DNA of 64,000 nt from Lactococcus sp. S-13 (GCF_004210295.1 NZ_SDAK01000001.1:1302001-1366000); one strand, 5' to 3'; shown: positions 9,186 to 18,277, counted from the first letter of the stretch. Notes: generated by a model not told the origin, from the sequence alone. Numbers and translations are program-made.

Positions 9186-9191
9186 ATTATA
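9186..9191 (-). promoter_or_regulatory. Candidate yhaM promoter -10 box
   Basis: TATAAT on the minus strand within TTGTATTATAATAATTT, about 64 nt before the yhaM start. No good -35 is seen. Confidence 0.4.
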
Positions 9192-9241
9192 ATACAAGCG
9201 TTCATTATCTAAGCGACAATGTTCACTAAGTGGATGAGCTT

Positions 9242-10552
9242 TTAATTTGAATCATCTGATAAATCTAGAAGTTGCTGACTCGTACCATCATCTAAACGAT
9301 CAACTTCTCTAAGTGCTTTGTTCATAACGTTTGTTCGGGTAGTGATGAGCGTATTGATTTCTTTTTCAGATTGTTGAATTTTTTCGTGAACTTTCTTCAA
9401 AGCTCCTTCAAATTTTCCAAATTCAGTTTTTACTGCTCCAAGCATTTGGTAAACTTCTGATGATTTTTGCTCAATTTGGAGCGTTTTAAAGCCCATTTGC
9501 AAACTGTTCAAAACAGCTGTCATGGTTGTTGGACCTGTTACATTGACTTTATAATCACGGCTGATTTGCTCATAGAGTTCTGGATTATTTACCACTTCCA
9601 TAAATAATCCTTCAGTTGGTAAAAACATAATCGCAAAATCTGTTGTTTTTGGCGGAACGATATACTTTTCACTGATTGATTTGGCTTGTGCTTTAACAGC
9701 TGAAAATAGTGCTTTACGTGAGTTTTCAATTTCTTTGACGTTATTTGATTCTAAAGCCAGCTGTAAACGTTGGTAATCTTCCATCGGAAACTTCGAATCA
9801 ATAGGTAAATAGAGTTGTGAATTTTCATCTTTACCTGGTAGGATAACAGCATAATCCACGGCGTTATTTCCTTGAATGTTGACTTGTTCTTGATATTGGC
9901 TACTGGTGAAGATTTGCTCAAGGATTCTTCCAAGTTGGATTTCACCAATAATTCCACGAGTTTTTACTCCCGTCATTACTTTTTGCAAGCTGTCAACATC
10001 GCTTGCAAGATGACGCATCTCGCCAAGCCCTTGTTCAACATTTTTCAGGTGCAAAGTCACTTGTTCAAAGCTTTGTGAAATTCTTCGATTGAGTGTTTCT
10101 TGCAATTTTTCATCCACTGTTTCTTGAATTTGACTCAATTTTTTATCGTTGGATTCTTGTAAGTCTTTAAATTTATGGTCAAACTTTTGGGTGATTGCCT
10201 CAGTCAATTGGGTTAAAGTACTGACGGTTCGGTCAGTAGCTTCTAAAAGACTTGTGGATATTTTTTCTAATTTTTGCTCATTAGATGTTTGTAAATCTTT
10301 AAATTGATAATCAAATTTGCTATTAAGATTTTCGGTCAACATGGACAAATCGGAATTGACCGATCGCAAACTGTTTGAGAGTTCCTGACGATTCTGACCA
10401 AGTTCTTGACTCAAGCCTCCTCGCAAATCTGATAAATTCTGATTTAAATAGACCAGCTGATTTTTGAGTATACTATTATCTGCCTTTTTAAAAAAGTTGG
10501 CAAGTGCAAGGACAATCAAAACAATCAGTAGAATAATGATGATAATCTCCAT
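9242..10552 (-). CDS. rmuC: RmuC family DNA recombination protein
   Basis: A 436-residue protein with one N-terminal membrane helix (residues 1-20, IIIIILLIVLIVLALANFF), a long Gln/Asn-rich coiled coil (about 30-190), and the C-terminal RmuC nuclease-like domain (VKTRGIIGEIQLGRILEQIF, LPIDSKFPMEDYQRL). RmuC limits inversions at short inverted repeats in E. coli; its biochemical activity is not well defined. That role is worth noting beside the many short inverted repeats in this window. It follows the tmrB-like remnant by 8 nt. Confidence 0.88.
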   Translation of the reverse strand: MEIIIIILLIVLIVLALANFFKKADNSILKNQLVYLNQNLSDLRGGLSQELGQNRQELSNSLRSVNSDLSMLTENLNSKFDYQFKDLQTSNEQKLEKISTSLLEATDRTVSTLTQLTEAITQKFDHKFKDLQESNDKKLSQIQETVDEKLQETLNRRISQSFEQVTLHLKNVEQGLGEMRHLASDVDSLQKVMTGVKTRGIIGEIQLGRILEQIFTSSQYQEQVNIQGNNAVDYAVILPGKDENSQLYLPIDSKFPMEDYQRLQLALESNNVKEIENSRKALFSAVKAQAKSISEKYIVPPKTTDFAIMFLPTEGLFMEVVNNPELYEQISRDYKVNVTGPTTMTAVLNSLQMGFKTLQIEQKSSEVYQMLGAVKTEFGKFEGALKKVHEKIQQSEKEINTLITTRTNVMNKALREVDRLDDGTSQQLLDLSDDSN

Positions 10553-10560
10553 TTTGCTGC

Positions 10561-10988
10561 TTAAATTCCTATTTTTTCTAAAATCTCTTGGATTACAATT
10601 TCTTTTTTGCGCTCATTGTTAATTTTTTCTTGGGTAGGCAATGTATCAAAAAAACTAAGCTCAGCTTCTAGGTGTGCAATTCCCCAATCTCTCGACTTTC
10701 AAGCGCTGTAAATATTTCCTCAAAATAAACTTTTGTATGCAAAGTCATTGGTACAATAACATCGCCAGCGTACTCTTTATCCAGCTTCTGAAGCATTTGA
10801 ATATTCCAAGATTGCCATTCTGGATAGTTTTGAAAATCGTCTGCTTGGATTTCTTGAGGTAAATTTGCTCCGAAAAAATCGCCAATCGCTTCTGGATCAT
10901 AGATCCATGAAGGAACAATCGCTTTATTAAGGAGTTCGGCAATTGTTGTTTTTCCAGAACCATAAGCGCCGTTAAGCCAAATAATCAT
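10561..10988 (-). pseudogene. tmrB-like P-loop kinase gene broken by internal deletion and frameshift
   Basis: The first frame (10988 to a stop at 10668) encodes 106 residues with MIIWLNGAYGSGKTT (Walker A), YDPEAIGDFF, QEIQADDFQNYPEW and VPMTLHTKVYFEEIF, a close match in order to the first half of TmrB (tunicamycin resistance). After TALESR it runs out of frame. Another frame then continues WGIAHLEAELSFFDTLP to IQEILEKIGI and stops at 10561, matching the TmrB C-terminus from its SWAAKQIDRC region. The segment between, some 30 residues in TmrB with the lid region, is missing. I infer an out-of-frame internal deletion. The gene overlaps rpe by 4 nt. Confidence 0.75.
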
Positions 10989-11635
10989 AGTTTCGACCGT
11001 AATTTGCTGATGTTTTCTTCAACATTTCCTTTAAAAACAAAAGATCCGGCTACAAAAATATTGGCGCCTGCATTTTTGGCAAGCTGGATGGTCTGGTCAT
11101 CAATTCCTCCGTCTACTTCAATTTCGTAATCATAACCTTTTTCATGGCGAAGTTGCGCAAGCTCTGTCACTTTTTCCATCATTTCTGGAATAAAGGCTTG
11201 TCCTCCAAATCCGGGATTGACTGTCATCACCAAAACCATATCAACCAAGGGAAGGACGGTTTTGATTGCATCAACTGAAGTGCCTGGGTTAATAACCACA
11301 GAGGCTTTCATTCCTGCATTTTTAATTTTTTGCAAAGCACCATGAATATGATGCGTTGCTTCAACGTGGATGCTCATGCCATCTGCGCCAGCTTTGGCAA
11401 ATTCTTCCACATATTTTTCTGGATTTTCAACCATCATGTGAACATCTAAAAATAATGAAGTCACGGGACGCAGACTCGCAACGACACCAGAGCCAAAAGT
11501 TAAGTTATCCACAAAATGGCCGTCCATCACATCAATATGAACCAGCTCAGCACCAGCAGCTTCAATGCGTTTGACATCACGAGCAAAATTTCCAAAATCA
11601 GCTGAAAGAATCGATGGTGCAATTTTATTTTTCAT
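10985..11635 (-). CDS. rpe: Ribulose-phosphate 3-epimerase
   Basis: A 216-residue TIM-barrel enzyme interconverting ribulose-5-phosphate and xylulose-5-phosphate in the pentose phosphate pathway. Seen are IAPSILSADF, HIDVMDGHFV with metal ligands, and MTVNPGFGGQ for phosphate binding. ATG at 11635 fits the family's N-terminus; an upstream ATG at 11662 would add nine lysine-rich residues. The start overlaps the preceding small membrane-protein gene, whose stop is at 11625. The rsgA-rpe adjacency is common in Firmicutes. Confidence 0.93.
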   Translation of the reverse strand: MKNKIAPSILSADFGNFARDVKRIEAAGAELVHIDVMDGHFVDNLTFGSGVVASLRPVTSLFLDVHMMVENPEKYVEEFAKAGADGMSIHVEATHHIHGALQKIKNAGMKASVVINPGTSVDAIKTVLPLVDMVLVMTVNPGFGGQAFIPEMMEKVTELAQLRHEKGYDYEIEVDGGIDDQTIQLAKNAGANIFVAGSFVFKGNVEENISKLRSKL

Positions 11636-11888
11636 CTTTATTTTCTTCTCCTTTTTGTTCATCTGTTGTTTTCATTGATGAAGCGGTTAAACCAAAAAAA
11701 GCACGATTTAAGACTAAAAGAACTCCTAAGGTTAACAACACTAAAACAATAAAAACAGCTATCAGTAAACCACCAGACATCTCTTTTTTAAAGTAGATAG
11801 CAACTATCCAAGCCAACACCACGATAAAAAAGCCAGCCTGTTTGAGCCAAAGGTTATCTTTAGCTTTGTTTTTTTCGTTTTTTTGCAT
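11625..11888 (-). CDS. Small membrane protein of unknown function in rsgA-rpe operon
   Basis: An 87-residue protein with a charged start ([12 protein letters not shown]), two hydrophobic helices (about residues 15-33 and 39-62) and an acidic/lysine tail ([12 protein letters not shown]). ATG at 11888 has GAGGG upstream. It overlaps the 3' end of rsgA by 29 nt and the start of rpe by 11 nt, so the three are translationally linked. I do not recognise a family. Confidence 0.7.
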   Translation of the reverse strand: MQKNEKNKAKDNLWLKQAGFFIVVLAWIVAIYFKKEMSGGLLIAVFIVLVLLTLGVLLVLNRAFFGLTASSMKTTDEQKGEENKDEK

Positions 11889-12813
11889 ATGTTTCCCTCG
11901 TATTGTTGATTTCATTGAGCAATTGTAAATAATTCTCATAGCGACTGGTCAGGATTTCTTGATTTTCTAAGGCTACTTTCACCGCACAATTTGGCTCATG
12001 GGTGTGGGTACATTCTCGGAATTTACAACCGTGGCTGATTTTTAAAAGTTCTGGAAAGGCAGCATTCAAATCTGGCTGATTCGTCACTTCATAATCTAAA
12101 CTTGAAAATCCTGGAGTGTCTGCAATCAATCCACCAGCCAATTCAAAAAATTCCACATGACGTGTCGTATGGCGACCTCGTCCCAATTTTTCTGATGTTT
12201 CTCCTGTTTCTAAGTTCATTTCTGGTGCAATTTTATTGAGTAAAGTGGTTTTCCCCGCACCTGTCTGCCCCATAAAAACAGTCACTTTTCCTTCTAAACT
12301 ACTGACCAAATCTGCGGTGTCAAAAAAGATTTGATAACCAATTTCTTCGTAGTCTTTTTTGAACTTTTCATAGGCTGCCCAATTTGTAAAAGTATTTTTA
12401 TCAGACTCCGAATTTACTGACGGATTTGTTTTTTCTGCCGAATTTACTGACGAATCTGCCAATAAGTCCAGTTTTGAAATGTAAACCATCGGTTGAATCA
12501 TTTTGTGCTCCAAAAAAACTAAAAAACGATCCAAAAGATTCAAGCTAAAGTTTGGGTTGACCGTTGACATGATGATGACTGCTTGGTCAATGTTGGCTAT
12601 TGACGGGCGAATTAAACTATTTTTGCGCTCACCAATTGCTAATACATACCCTTCTGAGTTTTCTTCGGTTGAAAATTCAACGAAATCTCCAACGACTGGT
12701 TTCATTCCTTTTTTGCGGAAATTTCCACGCGCACGCGTTTGGTAAATTTCACCGTCACTCTCGACATAATAAAAACCTGCCAAGGATTTGACAATACGTC
12801 CATTTTTTTTCAT
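11860..12813 (-). CDS. rsgA: Ribosome small subunit-dependent GTPase RsgA
   Basis: A 317-residue circularly permuted GTPase of late 30S assembly. Order: OB fold (1-70), G4-like YISKLDLL, Walker [18 protein letters not shown], then the zinc finger C-x-E-C-x-H-x-x-E-x-x-C ([13 protein letters not shown]). Between the KLDLL segment and the rest is a Ser/Asn-rich insert of about 25 residues ([22 protein letters not shown]) encoded by two copies of the CTGACG repeat 30 nt apart. The start codon lies 6 nt from a perfect TATAAT and lacks a ribosome binding site, so the mRNA is predicted leaderless. Confidence 0.92.
   Translation of the reverse strand: MKKNGRIVKSLAGFYYVESDGEIYQTRARGNFRKKGMKPVVGDFVEFSTEENSEGYVLAIGERKNSLIRPSIANIDQAVIIMSTVNPNFSLNLLDRFLVFLEHKMIQPMVYISKLDLLADSSVNSAEKTNPSVNSESDKNTFTNWAAYEKFKKDYEEIGYQIFFDTADLVSSLEGKVTVFMGQTGAGKTTLLNKIAPEMNLETGETSEKLGRGRHTTRHVEFFELAGGLIADTPGFSSLDYEVTNQPDLNAAFPELLKISHGCKFRECTHTHEPNCAVKVALENQEILTSRYENYLQLLNEINNTRETYAKKRKKQS
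12409..12457. repeat. Two in-frame CTGACG repeats inside rsgA
   Basis: CCGAATTTACTGACG occurs at 12409 and again at 12439, exactly 30 nt apart, a multiple of three. On the coding strand this gives a ten-residue repeat ([10 protein letters not shown] then [10 protein letters not shown]). The insertion falls in a surface-loop position between the G4 motif and the P-loop. Confidence 0.7.
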
Positions 12814-12819
12814 GATTCA

Positions 12820-12848
12820 ATTATATCAAAAAAAGGCTTAACTGTAAG
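12820..12848 (-). promoter_or_regulatory. rsgA promoter, leaderless type
   Basis: Minus strand: CTTACA (12843-12848), 17-bp spacer, TATAAT (12820-12825), then six nucleotides and the rsgA ATG. The expected transcription start coincides with the start codon. The -35 lies inside the terminator hairpin of the upstream 3D-domain gene. Confidence 0.6.
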
Positions 12849-12850
12849 CC
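12828..12850 (-). terminator. Terminator after the 3D-domain protein gene
   Basis: Minus strand GGCTTA-CAGT-TAAGCC followed by seven T. It overlaps the rsgA promoter. Confidence 0.8.
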
Positions 12851-12871
12851 TTCTATTCTCTTTTTTCAAAA

Positions 12872-13993
12872 TTAACTCAAAATTCTGATTTGGAGGTTTT
12901 GACGTCCCCAACTAATTGCTTGACTATTTGAGGGAAAATGAACGTCAATAATATTACCAACAATCGCACCACCCGTATCTCCAGCGATTGCAATACCATA
13001 GCCTGGCACTTCAACCATAGAGCCTAAAGGAATCACGCTTGGATCTACTGCGATACACATCGGATTTTTGCTCAAATCAATTCCCATAGCAGTCGTTCCA
13101 TTAAGGGCATAGGCTGTGGCTTGAACGCTTAAAGTTTGACCTCCTGTTGAAGGTAAAACAGCGGTGTTAACATTATTGTTTCCATTTGTCGAATTATCGG
13201 CAGAAGTTGCTCCATTTGACGATGCAGTTGAACTAGTAGCGCTTGGTGCTTGGTTTTGCGCTGCTTTTTCTTGAGCTGCTTTAGCATCGGCTACTGATTT
13301 TGCTAATGCTTCATCGTGTGCTTTTTGCTCTGCTGCGGCTTTGGCTTGCATCTCGCTCAATAATTGCTGATTGGAGCTGATTTTTGTTTTTAAGCTTGAA
13401 ATATTTCCTTGCAAGCTGACAACTTGGGCTTGGTAATCTTGTTGTTCTTGCACTAATTTTGTTTCGTTTTCTTCCAGACTTGCTTTCATGTTTTGAAGCG
13501 CTTTTTCTTTCTCAACTAGCGCTTTTACTTGATTCGCTTCTGCACTCATTACCACACTCAAATTCGTCAGACGCATCACCAAATCAGACAAATTTTTTGA
13601 TGAAGTCACGACGTCAATCACCGAAAGGGTCACTCCACCGCTGGCTTGCATCGCACGCATCTGGTTGGCAACATTTTCTTTAAGATGTGCGACGTCTATT
13701 TGTGCTTGAGTGATTCCTGATTCTAATTCAGAAACCTTGGTTTTGGTTTGATTCACTTGATCTTGAGCTGCTTGCGCCTTGCTGTATATTGCATTAGCTT
13801 GAATCAATTCACCATTCAGTTCAGCTTGGAAGCTTTGAATCTGTTGATTAACTTCAGCCTGTGAAGTATCTGCAGCCACTTGACTTGCTCCCAGCAACTG
13901 ACCAGAACCAATCGGAAATGCTGACAAAATAAGTAGAGAAAGTCCTGCAAGCATTCCAACTTGTTTCATTTTTCTTGAAAGTAAATTTTTCAT
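12872..13993 (-). CDS. Secreted coiled-coil protein with C-terminal 3D domain
   Basis: A 373-residue exported protein. It has a signal peptide (residues 1 to about 42, ending near SQVAADT), a long coiled coil (45-235) like the N-terminal region of PcsB/CwlO-type proteins, a Ser/Thr/Asn/Ala-rich linker (240-285), and a 3D domain. The last domain has the three Asp pattern: MGIDLSKNP, GDTGGAIVGNIIDVHFPS. 3D domains resemble MltA lytic transglycosylase barrels, and the protein probably acts on peptidoglycan during growth. It is monocistronic. TAAAAT occurs just before the ATG and only AGG is present as a ribosome binding site. Confidence 0.82.
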   Translation of the reverse strand: MKNLLSRKMKQVGMLAGLSLLILSAFPIGSGQLLGASQVAADTSQAEVNQQIQSFQAELNGELIQANAIYSKAQAAQDQVNQTKTKVSELESGITQAQIDVAHLKENVANQMRAMQASGGVTLSVIDVVTSSKNLSDLVMRLTNLSVVMSAEANQVKALVEKEKALQNMKASLEENETKLVQEQQDYQAQVVSLQGNISSLKTKISSNQQLLSEMQAKAAAEQKAHDEALAKSVADAKAAQEKAAQNQAPSATSSTASSNGATSADNSTNGNNNVNTAVLPSTGGQTLSVQATAYALNGTTAMGIDLSKNPMCIAVDPSVIPLGSMVEVPGYGIAIAGDTGGAIVGNIIDVHFPSNSQAISWGRQNLQIRILS

Positions 13994-14101
13994 ATTGACC
14001 TATTTTAACACATGATTCTCTTATTTTTATTTCCGTAAGTTTACAAATATAAATTTAAGTTTAAAAACAATACAAAAGGACAAATCCAAGCACCTTTGAA
14101 C

Positions 14102-14143
14102 CAGAGAAAATGCTGACGGATTTTTACGTCAGCATTTTGGGAG
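14102..14143. repeat. Full-length repeat copy and 12-bp-arm hairpin
   Basis: AAAATGCTGACG at 14107-14118 and CGTCAGCATTTT at 14127-14138 are perfect inverted arms with an 8-nt loop. The left arm is preceded by CAGAG, giving CAGAGAAAATGCTGACG, the consensus repeat. It lies between pheT and the 3D-domain gene. Confidence 0.8.
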
Positions 14144-14173
14144 AAAAAAATTTACTGACGTAAAATCAGTAAA
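14144..14173 (-). terminator. pheT terminator built from the CTGACG motif
   Basis: Minus strand TTTACTGA-TTTTACG-TCAGTAAA followed by seven T, 13 nt after the pheT stop. A T tract on the other side means it could work in both directions. Confidence 0.85.
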
Positions 14174-14186
14174 CTTTTTTTCTTTA

Positions 14187-16580
14187 TTAACGAATTTCCA
14201 CAGCTAATTTTTCCACAAGATTTTTCGTGATTTTATCCACAGCAGCAGTAATTTCTTCGTCAGTCATCGTATTTTCCACAGGCTGGAAAGTCAAACTGTA
14301 AGCCATTGATTTCTTGCCTTCTGGAAGATTTGAACCTTGATAAATATCAAAAAGTTCAACTTTCACCAAGCTTTTAACACGGCTATTTTCAATTGTATCC
14401 ACAACCTCAGCGTGCGTCACTTGCGCACCAAGCAATAAGGCAATGTCCCGCTTCACAGCTTGAACTTTCGGAATTTCTTTGAAAATCGTTTGGGCTGGCA
14501 ATTCTTCAAGCATGATTTGCAAATTAAGACTTGCGACATAAGTTTCAGCAATATCATATTTTTTAGCTGTTGCCGGATGAACTTGCCCTACAAAACCAAC
14601 GTGACGTCCGTTAATTTCAACCCTTGCCGTACGTCCCGGATGCATTGCTGGTTGTGTTGCCGTTGGCACAAAAGTAACTTTGTCATAAGTCGCCAGTAAG
14701 TTTTCCACAATTCCTTTAGCATAATAGAAATCCACAGCAACAGCCTTGTTAGCATACGATTTATCCTCAACATTTCCAGAAATTGCAAAAGCAAGATTAG
14801 GAACCTCAGTTGGACGAATATCATCCACATTTGGCAAGAAAACATTTCCAATCTCATAAATCGCTACGTCAGCATTTTTACGATTTTGGTTATAATTTAC
14901 AATATCCAGAAGTCCTGAAATCATGTTAGCACGCAAAGTTTGACGGTCTTCTGTCATCGGCATCATAAGCGTGGTCGTTTCAAGCTCACCTACAAACTCG
15001 GTCGCTTTTTCAGGCGTCACAAGGGAGTAACCAATCACTTCATTCAGACCAGCTGCCTCAACCCCTGTACGCACTTTGCGACGGAATTTTTGCATTTCAG
15101 TCAATTCACCAGCATTTTGTGAAACAGGCAACGTGCTTGGTAAATTATCGTAACCATAAATCCGCGCCACTTCTTCCACCAAGTCAGCTTCAATCGAGAT
15201 ATCCCAACGACGTGAAGGAATCTCACAAGTGAATTTTTCACCATCAACCTTCACCCCAAAGCCAAGTTGCACAAAGATTTTTTCCACAGTCTCAAGGGAC
15301 AAGTCCGTACCCAAAGCTGCATTAACACGGCTCAAAGTAATAGACACTTTTGGCAAATTTGGTTGGTAATCATTAGATTCCACAACTCCAGATAATACTT
15401 GCCCACCAGCCAATTCCACAATCATAGCCGCCGCAAAATCAAGTGCTTCACGTACTGTACCTTGGTTAATTCCTTTTTCAAAACGACTAGAAGCTTCGGA
15501 GCGCAGAGCAAATTTTTGGGATGTTTTACGAATTGATGTCCCGTCAAATAAAGCTGACTCCAGCGCCACAGTTGTAGTCTCATCTGTAATTTCGCTATCT
15601 GCACCACCCATAACACCACCAAGCGCCACAGGCACACCATTGGCTGTGATAACAATATCCTCTGGCGCAAGCTCGCGTTCAACATGATCTAAAGTCGTAA
15701 TTTTTTCATCGGACGTCGCCTGACGAACCAAGATTTCATCTGAGCCAAATTGATCAAAATCAAAACTGTGCAAAGGTTGACCAAATGCCATCAAGACATA
15801 GTTGGTCACATCCACGACATTATTGATTGGTTTTACCCCAGCATTCATCAAACGATTTTGCAACCATTGAGGCGATTTAGCGATTTTAACACCTTCAATC
15901 AAGCGAATTTTATAAGTTGGTACTTTATCTGTTTCAACTCTCACAGCAATTTTTGTCGCAGCTGCTTGCTCAACTTCTACCAAAGTTTTTTCTTCTAATT
16001 GAACAGGTAAGCCGTAAATAGCTCCCACTTCCCAAGCCGCACCATGCATCGACAAGGCATCTGCACGATTTGGCGTGATTGACAATTCAATCAACTCATC
16101 ATCCATATCAAGATAAGGGAAAATGCTATCGCCCACTTTGGCTTGCGCAGGCATTTCAAAAATTCCTTCTTCGTGCTTCATTGGATTGATTTTTTCATCA
16201 ATACCAAGCTCATCAAGCGCACAAAGCATTCCGAGAGATTCGACCCCACGGATTTTACCCTTTTTAATCTTATAATTATCAGCAATCCGCGCACCAACTA
16301 GTGCCACAATTGCTTTCATACCTACACGAACATTTGGTGCACCACAAACAATTTGCAGCGCATCTTCTGCACCAACATTCACTTTCGTGATGTGCAAATG
16401 CGTGTCCGGAATATCTTCACTAGAGATAATTTCTCCGACCACGAGTTTTGACAAACCTTCACTTGGTGTAGTCACACCCTCAACTTCAATCCCTGAAGTT
16501 GACATTTTTTGCTCTAATTCAGCTGATGTAGCCGTCAAACCCGGCACCAACTCTTTTAACCATTTATAACTTACTAACAT
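14187..16580 (-). CDS. pheT: Phenylalanyl-tRNA synthetase beta subunit
   Basis: A 797-residue beta subunit with an N-terminal tRNA-binding EMAP-like domain (residues 40-150), B3/B4 editing domain (about 210-400, with GVMGGADSEI), B5, the catalytic-core-like domain, and a C-terminal ferredoxin-fold anticodon-binding domain (FKEIPKVQAVKRDIALL). It forms an alpha2-beta2 tetramer with PheS. It is separated from pheS by an unusual SUKH gene and is presumably regulated by the T-box leader before pheS. A motif-built terminator follows. Confidence 0.97.
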   Translation of the reverse strand: MLVSYKWLKELVPGLTATSAELEQKMSTSGIEVEGVTTPSEGLSKLVVGEIISSEDIPDTHLHITKVNVGAEDALQIVCGAPNVRVGMKAIVALVGARIADNYKIKKGKIRGVESLGMLCALDELGIDEKINPMKHEEGIFEMPAQAKVGDSIFPYLDMDDELIELSITPNRADALSMHGAAWEVGAIYGLPVQLEEKTLVEVEQAAATKIAVRVETDKVPTYKIRLIEGVKIAKSPQWLQNRLMNAGVKPINNVVDVTNYVLMAFGQPLHSFDFDQFGSDEILVRQATSDEKITTLDHVERELAPEDIVITANGVPVALGGVMGGADSEITDETTTVALESALFDGTSIRKTSQKFALRSEASSRFEKGINQGTVREALDFAAAMIVELAGGQVLSGVVESNDYQPNLPKVSITLSRVNAALGTDLSLETVEKIFVQLGFGVKVDGEKFTCEIPSRRWDISIEADLVEEVARIYGYDNLPSTLPVSQNAGELTEMQKFRRKVRTGVEAAGLNEVIGYSLVTPEKATEFVGELETTTLMMPMTEDRQTLRANMISGLLDIVNYNQNRKNADVAIYEIGNVFLPNVDDIRPTEVPNLAFAISGNVEDKSYANKAVAVDFYYAKGIVENLLATYDKVTFVPTATQPAMHPGRTARVEINGRHVGFVGQVHPATAKKYDIAETYVASLNLQIMLEELPAQTIFKEIPKVQAVKRDIALLLGAQVTHAEVVDTIENSRVKSLVKVELFDIYQGSNLPEGKKSMAYSLTFQPVENTMTDEEITAAVDKITKNLVEKLAVEIR

Positions 16581-16592
16581 TTTATTTTTCCT

Positions 16593-17237
16593 TTAATCTA
16601 ATTTATCGATTTCATCTAAATCCAAATATTCCCCATAGATAATGGCTTCCCAGAATGGATTGATTCCGCGAGGCTGACTGTAATTCATATTCCGTCTTAT
16701 TTCATAGCTTGGCTCAAACTCAATACTAAAATATTCAAGCAAAGTGGCTCCATAATAGATCACATCTGCTTGATAAACAGAAAAAACAGGATTATCTTTT
16801 GTCTCAACATTCCCAGTCGTAAAACGATGACCACAAATCGGAACCAATTTTGGTACTTGTTGCAAGTTAACTTTTGCCAAAGCCAGCCGTTCATTCATAT
16901 TATCGGGAACTTGACCCCACTCTTTTAGCCAAAAATCATTTTCTTTGACATCAAATAACAATCCTTCAAATTGCCAATCAATTCGCTCTTTAATTCGTTG
17001 AATATTTTCCTGCGAAAAATCGAACCAATTATACCAACCATTTTTCCTAGCTTGCACTGGACAAAAATCCATGAGCATAGTTTTTAGATTTCTAGGAAAC
17101 TTGATATCATAGATTTCCTCACATTTGCGAATTTCCTCGCTTGTCAGACCTTGATGTAGCGGAATTTTATTTTTTTCAAATAATTCTCTAATTTGAGGAA
17201 TTTCATACTTCTGCATATCTGGAAGCTTGCTAGACAT
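16593..17237 (-). CDS. SMI1/KNR4 (SUKH) family protein inserted between pheS and pheT
   Basis: A 214-residue protein. LTSEEIRKCEEIYDIKFPRNLKTMLMDFCPV (residues 27-57) is the N-terminal SUKH signature (E-x-x-I-x-x-x-E, FP, L). The rest is rich in aromatic residues, including VPKLVPICGHRF in the position of the family's lP(i) strand. SUKH proteins are best known as immunity proteins to polymorphic toxins, but many are housekeeping-like with unknown roles. It overlaps the pheS stop (TAATG) and lies 12 nt before pheT, so it is a fixed part of this operon. No toxin gene is near. Confidence 0.75.
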   Translation of the reverse strand: MSSKLPDMQKYEIPQIRELFEKNKIPLHQGLTSEEIRKCEEIYDIKFPRNLKTMLMDFCPVQARKNGWYNWFDFSQENIQRIKERIDWQFEGLLFDVKENDFWLKEWGQVPDNMNERLALAKVNLQQVPKLVPICGHRFTTGNVETKDNPVFSVYQADVIYYGATLLEYFSIEFEPSYEIRRNMNYSQPRGINPFWEAIIYGEYLDLDEIDKLD

Positions 17238-18277
17238 TATTTTCCAAATTGCTCCAAGAATCGTAAATCACCTTGGTAGAATCCACGAATATCATTGATA
17301 CCATATCTCAGCATAGCAATACGTTCTTGTCCCATACCAAAGGCAAATCCCGAGTAAACTGTAGAGTCAATGCCTGACATTTCAAGAACATTTGGATGCA
17401 CCATACCTGCACCAAGAATCTCAATCCAACCCGTGTGTTTGCAGACGTTGCAACCTTTACCGCCACATTTGAAACAGCTGACATCAACTTCAACAGAAGG
17501 TTCAGTAAATGGGAAATAACTTGGACGCAAACGAATTTGGCGGTCTGCACCAAACATTTTCTTGATAACTAATTCCAAAGTTCCTTTGAGATCAGCCATT
17601 GTGATATTTTTATCCACAACTAAACCTTCGATTTGGTGGAATTGGTGGCTGTGTGTCGCATCATCTGTATCACGACGATAAACACGGCCTGGTGCAATCA
17701 TACGCAAGCCCCCTTTAGAAAAATCGTGGGCATCCATTGTACGAGCTTGCATTGGTGATGTATGCGTGCGGAGCAAAACTTCATTTGTGATATAAAACGT
17801 ATCTTGCATATCACGTGCTGGGTGATCTTTTGGCAAGTTCATGCGCTCAAAGTTATAATGATCTGTTTCGACTTCGTAGCCATCGACAATCTCATAACCC
17901 ATTCCAAGAAAAATCTCTTCAATTTCTTCTTGAGTTTGTGTGAGGATATGACGAAGTCCTTGATTTTGATGTTTGCCTGGTAAGGTCACATCTAAACTTT
18001 CTGATTCAAGGGCAGCATTCATCGCTGCAACTTCAATTTCTGCTTTTTTGGCCTCTAATTTGGTGCCAAATTCATCACGAAAGGCATTCGCCAATGCGCC
18101 AATTTGTGGGCGTTCTTCGTTGGTGAGATCTTTCATTCCCTTAAGAATTTCTGTTAACTCTCCTTTTTTCCCTTGCACTAATGTCCGCAACTCGTTGAGG
18201 GTTTTCTCATCTGATGCTTTTTTCAATTCAGCTAAGGCACGTCCACGTAATTCTTCGATTTTTTCTTGTAAACTCAT
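17237..18277 (-). CDS. pheS: Phenylalanyl-tRNA synthetase alpha subunit
   Basis: A 346-residue catalytic subunit with an N-terminal coiled coil (1-90) and class II motifs: motif 2 [21 protein letters not shown] and motif 3 [17 protein letters not shown]. It attaches phenylalanine to tRNA-Phe. It contains a Cys-rich segment [17 protein letters not shown] seen in several Firmicute PheS proteins. It is first in the operon, behind a T-box riboswitch. Confidence 0.97.
   Translation of the reverse strand: MSLQEKIEELRGRALAELKKASDEKTLNELRTLVQGKKGELTEILKGMKDLTNEERPQIGALANAFRDEFGTKLEAKKAEIEVAAMNAALESESLDVTLPGKHQNQGLRHILTQTQEEIEEIFLGMGYEIVDGYEVETDHYNFERMNLPKDHPARDMQDTFYITNEVLLRTHTSPMQARTMDAHDFSKGGLRMIAPGRVYRRDTDDATHSHQFHQIEGLVVDKNITMADLKGTLELVIKKMFGADRQIRLRPSYFPFTEPSVEVDVSCFKCGGKGCNVCKHTGWIEILGAGMVHPNVLEMSGIDSTVYSGFAFGMGQERIAMLRYGINDIRGFYQGDLRFLEQFGK

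Noticed and set aside
14860-14885. TACGTCAGCATTTTTAC in pheT as another repeat copy
   Set aside because: It encodes an ordinary RKNADV segment, lacks the CAGAGA part, and may well be coincidence.
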